A DNA stretch of 10,319 nucleotides from Nitrospirota bacterium (GTDB lineage: Bacteria > UBA2233): NCBI GenBank assembly GCA_011620345.1, contig WOZJ01000060.1:16044-26362 (forward strand). The letters run 5' to 3'. A program made the position numbers and the translations under genes. How positions within the stretch are numbered: position 1 is the stretch's first letter; every line of letters starts with the position of its first letter. The notes under the pieces were generated by a model. That model was not told the origin of the DNA and did no database searches. It saw only the letters and a list, made by a program, of their open reading frames with translations. Shown here in pieces: positions 1 through 7,385 of the stretch.

Positions 1-64
1 GTGTCGGTCTGGTTTTTCCGCAAGTCACTCGATTAGGGCGAATTCAAAATTCAAGTCTAGAAAC

Positions 65-84
65 GCGGGGCTGGAAAGCCCCGC
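65..84 (-). terminator. Hairpin directly after the epimerase gene, probable terminator
   Basis: A perfect 8-bp inverted repeat (GCGGGGCT / AGCCCCGC) encloses a 4-base loop and begins at the base next to the epimerase stop codon (85-87). On the minus strand it is followed only by GTTTCT, so the U-tract is poor. It may be a weak intrinsic terminator or a 3'-end stabilising hairpin. The remaining 1-64 show no recognisable gene. Confidence 0.55.
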
Positions 85-528
85 CTATCGAGATGGGTCT
101 TCGTTATGGGGCATTTGTTCGCTCAGCTCCAAAAGCACGCCACAAAGCGCATTAGGGTGGACAAAGGCCACGCGCTTGCCATGCGCGCCCTTTCTGGGCG
201 TCTCGTCGATCAGGCGGACACCAGCCGATTTAAGGGCTTGCAAGAGCCCTTCCAAGTTGCTGACGCTCAAGCAGACATGGTGGGTTCCGGACCCGCGTTT
301 TTGCAGGAACTTTGCAATCGGGCTATCTAGAGAAGTAGGCTCGAGCAGCTCGAGGTTCGTCTCCCCCACGCCGAAGAAGGCCGTTTTGACGTCATATTCC
401 TTCACCTCTTCGATTGATTCCGGAGGGCCGCCCAAAAGTTTTTGAAAACGTTCGATCGCCTCGCTTAGGTTGTCTACGGCGATCCCGATGTGGTCAACAC
501 TCAGGAACGCTCCTTGCATACCAGGCAT
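85..528 (-). CDS. mce: Methylmalonyl-CoA epimerase (VOC/glyoxalase fold)
   Basis: It interconverts the two epimers of methylmalonyl-CoA, linking propionyl-CoA carboxylase to the B12-dependent mutase in the cytosol. The 147-residue product is two VOC half-domains. The second-half start (GTHHVCLSV) and the C-terminal LLELSE match the family. Likely metal ligands, by position, are H13 (VDHIGIAV), E60 (NLELLEP), H84 and E134. The frame stays open up to an ATG at 582, but the ATG at 528 is chosen because AAGGAGG lies 5 bases before it and homologues begin just before the VDHIGIAV strand. Length is normal for the family. The gene is divergent from an acyl-CoA dehydrogenase, which suits catabolism of odd-chain or branched acyl groups. 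Neither the mutase nor the carboxylase lies in the window. Another VOC enzyme is possible but less likely. Confidence 0.88.
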   Translation of the reverse strand: MPGMQGAFLSVDHIGIAVDNLSEAIERFQKLLGGPPESIEEVKEYDVKTAFFGVGETNLELLEPTSLDSPIAKFLQKRGSGTHHVCLSVSNLEGLLQALKSAGVRLIDETPRKGAHGKRVAFVHPNALCGVLLELSEQMPHNEDPSR

Positions 529-533
529 ATACC

Positions 534-540
534 CCTCCTT
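534..540 (-). promoter_or_regulatory. Ribosome binding site that fixes the epimerase start
   Basis: AAGGAGG on the minus strand is followed by GGTAT and ATG (528). This strong site, with 5-base spacing, rules in the internal ATG over the upstream ATG at 582, which has no Shine-Dalgarno sequence and overlaps the candidate promoter. Confidence 0.75.
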
Positions 541-567
541 CGTGAAACACGTTTTTTGTTTGTTTGT

Positions 568-576
568 ATCGTAGCA
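568..576 (-). promoter_or_regulatory. Candidate extended -10 promoter for the epimerase gene
   Basis: The minus strand reads TGC-TACGAT, an extended -10 pattern (TGn plus a 4/6 match to TATAAT). It would start transcription near 561 and give a leader of about 33 bases before the ATG at 528. No convincing -35 hexamer is seen 16-18 bp upstream, so the call rests on the extended -10 alone. Confidence 0.3.
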
Positions 577-634
577 TGGCAAGCGCGATGATATCTACCG
601 CCAGGAGATGCCCCTTTGCTCTCGTTGAAAAACA

Positions 635-643
635 TGGTATGAA
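635..643 (+). promoter_or_regulatory. Candidate extended -10 promoter for the acyl-CoA dehydrogenase gene
   Basis: TGG-TATGAA matches TGn followed by a 4/6 -10 element. A poor -35 (TTTGCT, 615-620) lies 17 bp upstream. The element overlaps the FadR-like palindrome at 636-653, which would suit repression by occlusion of RNA polymerase. Confidence 0.3.
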
Positions 644-653
644 TAGTCATTCA
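636..653 (+). promoter_or_regulatory. FadR-like (TetR-family) operator palindrome
   Basis: The 18-base stretch GGTATGAATAGTCATTCA agrees at 16 of 18 positions with the consensus I recall for Bacillus subtilis FadR boxes, TGAATGAMTANTCATTCA. Six of its nine dyad pairs are complementary. It sits about 60 bp before the acyl-CoA dehydrogenase start, in the spacer shared with the divergent epimerase gene. FadR-type TetR repressors release DNA on binding long-chain acyl-CoA, so the location fits a fatty-acid-responsive switch. No regulator gene is in the window. Confidence 0.45.
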
Positions 654-714
654 GCTTGCGGGACTGCGTAGTGCCCGTGATGTTCATGTTTGCCAAAATC
701 GAGGAGGGCCTAGG

Positions 715-1899
715 ATGTCGAGAGGGTGTTTTCAAGAAGAGCACGGGATTTTTCGGCGTAATTTCCGGCAGTTTATCGAAAAAGAGGTGGCGCCTTACAC
801 GCTCGACTGGGAAGAAAAAGGCGAGTGGCCCAAATCGGTCCTTCGGCGCATGGGAGAGCTCGGGTTCTTGGGGCTAAGGCACAAAGAAGAGCATGGCGGG
901 GCGGGGGCTGACTATCTCTACACCGTCGTTATGGCAGAAGAGCTACCGAGGTGCGGTGTCTCCGGTTTCCCGATGGGCATCATGGTTCACACCGACATGG
1001 CCACCCCGATCATCGGCAAGCTTGGCAGTCCAGAGCAGGTCGAGAGGTTCTTGAAGCCGGCCATCCGGGGCGAGAAGCTGGCCGCGCTGGCCATCACCGA
1101 GCCTCAAGCCGGCTCGGACGTGGGCGCGATCAAGACGAGCGCCAAAAAAGACGGCGGGGAGTACGTGATCAACGGCTCCAAGCTCTTCATCACCAACGGC
1201 GCCAACGCCGATTTCTTGACGCTCGCCGTCAAGACCGCCCCCGAGCAAGGCCTGCACGGGATCAGCTTCTTTTTGTTCCCTACGGACACGCCCGGGTTCC
1301 AGGTGACCAAAAAACTCAAGAAAATGGGCAATCACTCTTCGGATACGGCTGAATTGGTGTTTGAGGATGCCAGGGTACCGAAAGAGTACCTCTTGGGCGA
1401 GGAGAACATGGGTTTTTACTACATCATGCAGAATTTCCAGGGTGAGAGGTTAATCGCCGCCGTAGCGGCCGTTGCCGGCTCGCAGCTGTTGCTCGATTTA
1501 ACCATTCAGTACGCCAAAGACCGACAGGCCTTCGGCCGTCCGATCATCAAGTTCCAGGTGAACCGGCACAAGATCGTGGACATGGCAACACGGATCGCCG
1601 TGGCACGTTCGTTCGTCTACGACGTGTGCGGGGCGTTTAACGAATTCGACAGCGCCCAGAGCGCCGACCCGGCGCACGCTGTCCCTTTCGAGCTTGTCAA
1701 AGAGATATCGATGGCAAAGCTGTTTGCAACCGAGGCGGCCAAGCTCGTGGCCGACGAGTGTGTCCAGCTTCACGGAGGCTATGGTTACATCGAAGAGTTC
1801 CCCGTGGCCAGGGCCTACAGGGACACAAGGCTCCTATCGATCGGGGGAGGTACATCGGAGATCATGAAGGAGATTATCGGCAAGATTATGGATTTATAA
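715..1899 (+). CDS. Acyl-CoA dehydrogenase, long-chain/isovaleryl-type active site
   Basis: This FAD flavoenzyme makes the alpha,beta-double bond in an acyl-CoA, the first step of beta-oxidation or branched-chain acid breakdown, and passes electrons to ETF. At 394 residues it has the full three-domain layout: N-terminal helices, a beta domain with ITEPQAGSD (127-135) and FITNG (158-162), and a C-terminal helical domain with QLHGGYGY (351-358). The usual catalytic Glu before GTS is Gly378 (GGGTSEIMKE). A Glu is present instead at 244 in GERL, the place of the catalytic base in mammalian LCAD and isovaleryl-CoA dehydrogenase. The start is well set: GGAGG at 703-707 lies 7 bases before the ATG, and the N-terminus begins at the expected EEH-helix. 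Exact substrate (long chain or branched) cannot be read from sequence. It appears to be a single-gene unit divergent from methylmalonyl-CoA epimerase. Confidence 0.92.
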   Translation: MSRGCFQEEHGIFRRNFRQFIEKEVAPYTLDWEEKGEWPKSVLRRMGELGFLGLRHKEEHGGAGADYLYTVVMAEELPRCGVSGFPMGIMVHTDMATPIIGKLGSPEQVERFLKPAIRGEKLAALAITEPQAGSDVGAIKTSAKKDGGEYVINGSKLFITNGANADFLTLAVKTAPEQGLHGISFFLFPTDTPGFQVTKKLKKMGNHSSDTAELVFEDARVPKEYLLGEENMGFYYIMQNFQGERLIAAVAAVAGSQLLLDLTIQYAKDRQAFGRPIIKFQVNRHKIVDMATRIAVARSFVYDVCGAFNEFDSAQSADPAHAVPFELVKEISMAKLFATEAAKLVADECVQLHGGYGYIEEFPVARAYRDTRLLSIGGGTSEIMKEIIGKIMDL

Positions 1900-1965
1900 G
1901 CCCCTCATAAGCCTTTAAGCCCCCCATGAGCCCTTGCGGATGAGGTGTTTTGCTGTGTTAAGATA

Positions 1966-3021
<1,056 letters not shown>

Positions 3022-3033
3022 GGGAGGGTTCCC

Positions 3034-4206
3034 ATGCGCTCGATCGAAAAGCTTGAGCTAACAAATAAGCGTGTCCTCATCCGGGCCGACTTGAACGTCC
3101 CCGTGAAAAACGGCAAAGTTTCCGACGATTTTCGCATTCGTGCAAGCCTGCCGACGATCAGGCTATGCCTTGAGAATGGCGCCAAAGTGGCCGTTATGTC
3201 GCACCTAGGCAGGCCCAAGGGGAAAGACTCGGCTTACTCTCTCAAGCCGGTTGCCGAGCGGCTAGGAGAGCTGCTCGGTGTGCCCGTTCGGTTTGTCCCC
3301 GAGACGGTGGGCGAGGCTGTAGCGCGCGAGATCGGCTCGTTAGAACCCGGCAAGGAAGTGCTCGTTTTAGAAAACGTTCGGTTCGAGCCGGGCGAGGAGA
3401 AGAACGACGAGCATCTAGCAAAGGCCTACGCCCAGCTTTGCGACGTGTTTGTCAACGACGCCTTCGCCTCGAGCCACAGGGCGCACGCTTCGGTTGCCGG
3501 GGTGGCCAGGTTTGCCAAAGAAAAGGCCGCCGGACTTTTACTCATGCGCGAGGTCATGAGTCTCAAGGGGGTGCTAGAAGACCCAAAACGGCCCTTGAGC
3601 GTCGTTTTGGGCGGAGCGAAGGTTTCGACGAAGATCGGCGTGATCGAGAATCTCATCAAAAAGACCGACCGGCTTTTGATCGGTGGGGCGATGGCCAACA
3701 CCTTCCTTAAGGCGCTCGGCCATAACCTGGGCAAGAGCCTTGTCGAAGACGAGATGCTAAAGAAGGCGCTCGAAGTCCTGGAGGCGGTCAAAGGCTCGGG
3801 CTGTACGCTTCTTTTGCCATGCGATGCGGGCGTGGGAGAGGGCCCGGATGTTCCGCGCGCGACCTACGTTCCTGTAGGCATGATCCCAAAGGAGGCGCAG
3901 GCGCTCGACATCGGCCCTGCCAGCGTCCAGCTGTTCAAGGAAGGGCTCGAGGGCTCCATGACGGTGCTTTGGAACGGGCCGATGGGGATGTTCGAGGTTC
4001 CTTCGTTTGCCCTAGGAACCTACGGGGTGGCGTTTGCCGTGTCCCAGGCCGGCGCGTTCCGCGTGGCTGGCGGGGGCGAGACAGACGAGGCGATAGAGAG
4101 GCTCGGGCTTGCCAGCACCTTTTCGTTCATCTCGACGGCAGGCGGGGCGTTCCTTGAGTTTTTGGAGGGCAAGGCGCTGCCAGGGATCGCCGCGCTAGGG
4201 GAGTAG
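3034..4206 (+). CDS. pgk: Phosphoglycerate kinase
   Basis: It transfers phosphate from 1,3-bisphosphoglycerate to ADP, directly after GAPDH. The 390-residue protein has the N-domain substrate loop RADLNVPV (17-24), SHLGRPKG (56-63), GGAKVSTKIGVIENL (193-207), WNGPMGMFE (313-321) and the C-terminal glycine-rich loops. Two loop residues differ from the norm. The GGGDT/S motif, whose Asp helps bind Mg-nucleotide, reads GGGET (346-350), and the STGGGA loop reads STAGGA (367-372). The surrounding sequence is well conserved, so the enzyme is probably active. GGGAGGG before the ATG overlaps the gap stop codon, which suggests close coupling. No tpiA or fba follows, unlike many gap-pgk clusters; a hairpin and a convergent gene come next. 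Confidence 0.97.
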   Translation: MRSIEKLELTNKRVLIRADLNVPVKNGKVSDDFRIRASLPTIRLCLENGAKVAVMSHLGRPKGKDSAYSLKPVAERLGELLGVPVRFVPETVGEAVAREIGSLEPGKEVLVLENVRFEPGEEKNDEHLAKAYAQLCDVFVNDAFASSHRAHASVAGVARFAKEKAAGLLLMREVMSLKGVLEDPKRPLSVVLGGAKVSTKIGVIENLIKKTDRLLIGGAMANTFLKALGHNLGKSLVEDEMLKKALEVLEAVKGSGCTLLLPCDAGVGEGPDVPRATYVPVGMIPKEAQALDIGPASVQLFKEGLEGSMTVLWNGPMGMFEVPSFALGTYGVAFAVSQAGAFRVAGGGETDEAIERLGLASTFSFISTAGGAFLEFLEGKALPGIAALGE

Positions 4207-4225
4207 GCAAAAAGAGCGCGGGCGT

Positions 4226-4261
4226 CTGCCATTTTTGTCGTCCGATGGCAGCTCAATTTTT
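4226..4261 (+). terminator. Probable terminator of the gap-pgk transcript
   Basis: Inverted repeat CTGCCAT / ATGGCAG (7 bp, 12-base loop) is followed after CTCAA by TTTTTC and more pyrimidines. It lies 20 bp after the pgk stop and just before the convergent CPBP gene ends (4267). On the minus strand no T-run follows directly, so it suits the plus-strand transcript better. The long loop and moderate stem limit confidence. Confidence 0.5.
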
Positions 4262-4266
4262 CTTTC

Positions 4267-4863
4267 TTATGCCTGTCCGATGGGTGCGAGCGTGAAGATC
4301 ACGGCCGTGAACAGCGCGTGCGATACGATCAGCGGCGCGAGGTTGCGGCCGAATGCGTAAAGAAGCCCCCAGAACCCGCCCGCGACTAGCGCCGAGAGGA
4401 TCAGCATCGAGTTGCCAGAAAATACGTGCACGGCCCCGTAAAGGGCCGTAGCGGCAAGAAACCCTGGCAGGACGCCATAGGTGCGCATGAGCCGTTCCTG
4501 CAAAAACCCTCGCCAAAAGATTTCTTCCCCTGGAGAGGTGACGAACACCAGCAATAAACAGACCCAAACCCTCGAGCTGCCCTCACCGAGCGCGTAGATC
4601 GTGCCTACATGCGCATGGGCGTTGGGGACGAGCACCGGAGCCAAAACGTAGCCTGCATAAAAGATCCCGTAGAGCGCCGCGGCTGAGATTGCGCCAAAAA
4701 GGAGGGATGTCGCCCGGAAACGCAAGCGCGGCCTTTCGACGATAAGCGCGTACACGCAGACGCATGCCACGGAAATACCAATTTTTACCCAAAAGTTTCC
4801 CGCCTCGATTCCGAACGTCGCAAACCACGCTGCAGCGGCAAGAAGTATACCAAAAAGTGTCAT
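4267..4863 (-). CDS. CPBP-family intramembrane metalloprotease (Rce1/Abi-like)
   Basis: This is a 198-residue hydrophobic membrane protein with several predicted transmembrane helices. The three CPBP signatures are in order: EEIFWRG with E113, E114 and R118; a His in AVHVF (H146); and His182 in NLAPLIVSHALF near the C-terminus. These polar residues form the presumed active site in the membrane, as in eukaryotic Rce1 CAAX proteases. Bacterial members vary in role and their substrates are mostly unknown, so no target is claimed. Its ATG overlaps the stop of the prenyltransferase gene as ATGA, and no good Shine-Dalgarno is seen at normal spacing, so translation is probably coupled to that gene. 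The pairing with a prenyl-transferring enzyme is suggestive, but UbiA enzymes prenylate small aromatic molecules, not proteins. Confidence 0.85.
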   Translation of the reverse strand: MTLFGILLAAAAWFATFGIEAGNFWVKIGISVACVCVYALIVERPRLRFRATSLLFGAISAAALYGIFYAGYVLAPVLVPNAHAHVGTIYALGEGSSRVWVCLLLVFVTSPGEEIFWRGFLQERLMRTYGVLPGFLAATALYGAVHVFSGNSMLILSALVAGGFWGLLYAFGRNLAPLIVSHALFTAVIFTLAPIGQA

Positions 4864-5753
4864 CGAGGGGTGATCCTTTCAAGAAAGAGTGCAAGGCAAA
4901 GCAACAAGCCGAAAGCGAGGTTCAGCCTGGCTGTCAGCGCATCGGCCGCGTCTGGGAAGCCCTCAAGAAACCCTCGGGCTAGCTTGATGGCCGCCGGGAC
5001 AGAGAAAAAAACCAAGAGCCCAAAAGGGCTTAGGACGCCTAAGAGTACCATGGCCACGACCAAGAGGTAGGCCAGGACAATCAAGGCGATGAACGCTCGC
5101 AGGCTTTTTTGATTCCCCAAAAGGCTCGCCGTGGTTTGGACGTTCCTGGAGGCGTCGTAGGCGATGTCGCGCGCGTTGTTGGCGAACAAAACGAGCGCGA
5201 CAAGAAGCCCTATGGGCAACGACACCCAAAAGGCCTTGGCTGAAAGGCCGTCGCGCTGGACGGCGTAGGCGCCATTGACCATCAAAGGGCCCCATGCAAG
5301 GAACACGCTAATCTCCCCCAAGGCCCTGTATTTTGCCGCCACGGGCCTTGCCGTGTACAAAAAGCTTACTAAAAACCCGGCAAGCCCGATCCAAAAGACC
5401 CACAGAGAATACCGTAGCATGAGGGCCAGGCCGATTGCGCCGGCGAGCCCGTACAACACGAACGCCTCCCAAAGAAGCGCTCGTGGGCTTAGAAGGCCCG
5501 TGAAGATGGGGTGGGGCCTGTATCTTGCCGTCGGGGCCTGAGATGTGTCCACGCCATAGCGGGTGTCAAAAAAATCGTTGACCGCGTTCGTGGCGCCATG
5601 CACGAGCGTCGCGCCAAGCGCCGTAAGCAGCAGCGCCCCCAAGGAAACCTTGCCGTCTTGCCAGGCGATCAGGCCGCCTAGGGCAACCGATACCAAGGAC
5701 ATCGTGAACGACCACGGCCTTGTGGCGATAAAAAACCCCTTTAGGGAAGCCAT
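4860..5753 (-). CDS. UbiA-superfamily prenyltransferase, MenA-like
   Basis: This membrane enzyme joins a polyprenyl diphosphate to an aromatic acceptor, most likely 1,4-dihydroxy-2-naphthoate for menaquinone. The 297-residue product has about eight or nine hydrophobic helices and both Asp-rich motifs: N56-AVND-FFD63 with GVD following, and NNARDIAYD (192-200). The NNxRDxxxD form of the second motif is typical of MenA rather than of 4-hydroxybenzoate UbiA. The conserved YTARP (133-137) is also present. The frame stays open back through the tRNA gene to 5864. The ATG at 5753 is chosen because it lies downstream of the tRNA and the protein then begins just before the conserved RPW segment. No clear Shine-Dalgarno precedes it, an oddity for this window. 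The gene overlaps the next by 4 bp. A related acceptor cannot be excluded. Confidence 0.82.
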   Translation of the reverse strand: MASLKGFFIATRPWSFTMSLVSVALGGLIAWQDGKVSLGALLLTALGATLVHGATNAVNDFFDTRYGVDTSQAPTARYRPHPIFTGLLSPRALLWEAFVLYGLAGAIGLALMLRYSLWVFWIGLAGFLVSFLYTARPVAAKYRALGEISVFLAWGPLMVNGAYAVQRDGLSAKAFWVSLPIGLLVALVLFANNARDIAYDASRNVQTTASLLGNQKSLRAFIALIVLAYLLVVAMVLLGVLSPFGLLVFFSVPAAIKLARGFLEGFPDAADALTARLNLAFGLLLCLALFLERITPR

Positions 5754-5803
5754 TGCAAACGTGCGCCGCCGATTGGTTTTCGAATCGATTCTGCAAAGGG
5801 GAT

Positions 5804-5879
5804 TGGTGGAGCTGAGGGGAGTCGAACCCCCGACCTCCGCAATGCGAATGCGGCGCTCTCCCAACTGAGCTACAGCCCC
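5804..5879 (-). tRNA. tRNA-Ala, anticodon CGC
   Basis: The minus strand folds as a complete 76-base cloverleaf. The acceptor is GGGGCTG / CAGCTCC, the D-stem GCTC / GAGC and the anticodon stem CCGCA / TGCGG. The 7-base loop TTCGCAT has CGC at 5846-5844, and the T-arm is GGGGG-TTCGACT-CCCCT. The discriminator is A and the 3' CCA is encoded (5806-5804). The acceptor contains the G3:U70 wobble pair that marks alanine tRNAs. It decodes GCG. It lies between thiC (40 bp upstream) and the prenyltransferase (50 bp downstream), all on one strand. Confidence 0.97.
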
Positions 5880-5909
5880 TTTCTTAGGTATGAGCTTCTT
5901 AAAAAGAGT

Positions 5910-5915
5910 ATTCTA
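5910..5915 (-). promoter_or_regulatory. Candidate -10 element for tRNA-Ala
   Basis: TAGAAT (5/6 match to TATAAT) on the minus strand lies just after the thiC stop and about 30 bp before the tRNA 5' end. The hexamer 17 bp upstream (TGGCGA) is only a 3/6 -35 match. The prenyltransferase and CPBP genes could ride on the same transcript. Confidence 0.25.
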
Positions 5916-5919
5916 CACG

Positions 5920-7281
5920 CTAGGGTGGGGTTTCGCCACTGTTTACGTTTGTTTCGCCGGCCCTCAAGTCCTGGCTTAGAGCCATCGGGCAGAAGCCAGG
6001 CCCGCACATCGAGCAGAAGCGGGCCTTCTTGTACTCCTCGTCGGCCAGCGTTTCGTCGTGGTAGGCACGGGCGGTTTCCGGGTCGAGTGCGAGCGAAAAC
6101 TGCTCCTCCCAGTCAAAGCGAAAGCGCGCGCGGGCCATCGCTTCGTCCCTCTTGTGCGCCCCTTTGCGTTTCTTGGCGACGTTTACGCTGTGGGCGGCGA
6201 TCTTGAACGCAACCAGCCCTTGCTTGACGTCTTCCAAAAAAGGAAGCCCAAGGTGTTCCTTCGGTGTGACGTAGCAAAGCAAGCTCGCTCCGTAAAGGCC
6301 GGCCATAGCCGCCCCGATCGCTCCAGAGATGTGATCGTACCCGGCCGCGATGTCCGTCGTCAAAGGTCCGAGCACGTAGAACGGGGCATCGTGGCAAAGC
6401 TCCCTCTCGATTTCCATGTTGAACCGGATTTGGTCCAATGGAACGTGTCCTGGGCCCTCGATCATCACCTGGACGTCTTGACCTTTGGCGACCGTGGCCA
6501 GCTCGCCCAACGTCTTCAGCTCGGCTAACTGGGCCTTGTCGGTGGCATCGTGGATTGAGCCCGGCCTTAAGGCGTCCCCCAAAGATATGCTGACGTCGAA
6601 CCTTCGCATTACCTCGAGGATCCTGCCGAAATGCTCGTAGAGAAAGCTCTGCTTTCTTTGGGCGGACATCCAGGCGGCCATGATTCCCCCCCCGCGAGAG
6701 ACGATCCCCGTGATACGGCTGGCCGTAAGCGGCAGGTGCTCTCGAAGAAGCCCCGCATGGATCGTGAAGTAATCAACCCCTTCTTCGGCCTGCTCGGCGA
6801 TGACGTCCAAAAAGAGCTCGATCGAGAGGTTCTCGGGCCTTCCATGAGCCCGGATGAGCGCTTCGTAGATGGGGACGGTGCCGACGGGCAGGGGCGAACA
6901 TTCGAGGATGGCCTTACGGATTTCCCGCGCCCTGCGGGCGTCTTTGTCCGTCGTCAAGTCCATGACCGTGTCCGCGCCAAATCGCCTGCAGGCTTCCAGT
7001 TTTTTAAGCTCGTCTTCTAGTTCCGAGCAAACGCCAGACGCCCCGATGTTGGCGTTCACCTTGCAAGCGAGCGCGATGCCGACGCCTATCGGGTCTAGCG
7101 AACGGTGACGGATGTTGGCCGGAATGATCAGCCTTCCATTTGCAAGCTCCTGGAGTATGAACTCGGGCGTTACGCCCTCTATTTCGGCAACGCGGCGCAT
7201 TTCAGGCGTGGCATGGCCCGCCTTGGCAAAGGCAAGCTGCGTAGAAAACTCTTGTTGACTCCGTTTGCCGTTCGCTTGCAT
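5920..7281 (-). CDS. thiC: Phosphomethylpyrimidine synthase ThiC (radical SAM)
   Basis: It converts 5-aminoimidazole ribotide to 4-amino-5-hydroxymethyl-2-methylpyrimidine phosphate, the pyrimidine half of thiamine. The 453-residue product shows KVNANIG (74-80), GADTVMDL (102-109), [13 protein letters not shown] (129-141), a TIHAG segment (His175), SRGGG (195-199) and EGPGHVP (275-281). The C-terminal CSMCGPGFC (Cys423, Cys426, Cys431) is the CX2CX4C cluster that binds the [4Fe-4S] centre. Length fits the short bacterial form. AGGG lies close before the ATG. Only about 53 bases separate the upstream terminator from the start, and I see no TPP-riboswitch core there. The paralogue BzaF, which makes the 5-hydroxybenzimidazole ligand of cobamides from the same substrate, is the main alternative; the body motifs look more like ThiC. 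Confidence 0.9.
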   Translation of the reverse strand: MQANGKRSQQEFSTQLAFAKAGHATPEMRRVAEIEGVTPEFILQELANGRLIIPANIRHRSLDPIGVGIALACKVNANIGASGVCSELEDELKKLEACRRFGADTVMDLTTDKDARRAREIRKAILECSPLPVGTVPIYEALIRAHGRPENLSIELFLDVIAEQAEEGVDYFTIHAGLLREHLPLTASRITGIVSRGGGIMAAWMSAQRKQSFLYEHFGRILEVMRRFDVSISLGDALRPGSIHDATDKAQLAELKTLGELATVAKGQDVQVMIEGPGHVPLDQIRFNMEIERELCHDAPFYVLGPLTTDIAAGYDHISGAIGAAMAGLYGASLLCYVTPKEHLGLPFLEDVKQGLVAFKIAAHSVNVAKKRKGAHKRDEAMARARFRFDWEEQFSLALDPETARAYHDETLADEEYKKARFCSMCGPGFCPMALSQDLRAGETNVNSGETPP

Positions 7282-7334
7282 TCAACCCTCGATTGTTCGT
7301 AACCGTCTCTATGTAGATTACCAGCCTTCAGGCC

Positions 7335-7364
7335 AAAAAAAAACCCGGGCCGAAAGGCCCGGGT
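7335..7364 (-). terminator. Rho-independent terminator of the citrate synthase gene
   Basis: On the minus strand a perfect 8-bp GC stem CCCGGGCC / GGCCCGGG (7363-7344) with loop TTTC is followed at once by nine T (7343-7335). An A-T pair extends the stem to 9 bp. It lies 22 bp after the citrate synthase stop and isolates that gene from thiC. Confidence 0.95.
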
Positions 7365-7385
7365 ATAGGAGAAAGGGTGGCGGCG

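Noticed and set aside
529-582. Eighteen-residue N-terminal extension of methylmalonyl-CoA epimerase
   Set aside because: It would include the ribosome binding site of the better start at 528, and the family has no such extension.
5754-5864. N-terminal extension of the prenyltransferase by 37 residues, reading through the tRNA
   Set aside because: The extension is the antisense-free translation of the tRNA-Ala gene and its 3' flank; the conserved protein begins near the ATG at 5753.
7282-7334. TPP riboswitch upstream of thiC
   Set aside because: The interval is too short and lacks the CTGAGA and ACCTGATCTGG-like conserved segments.
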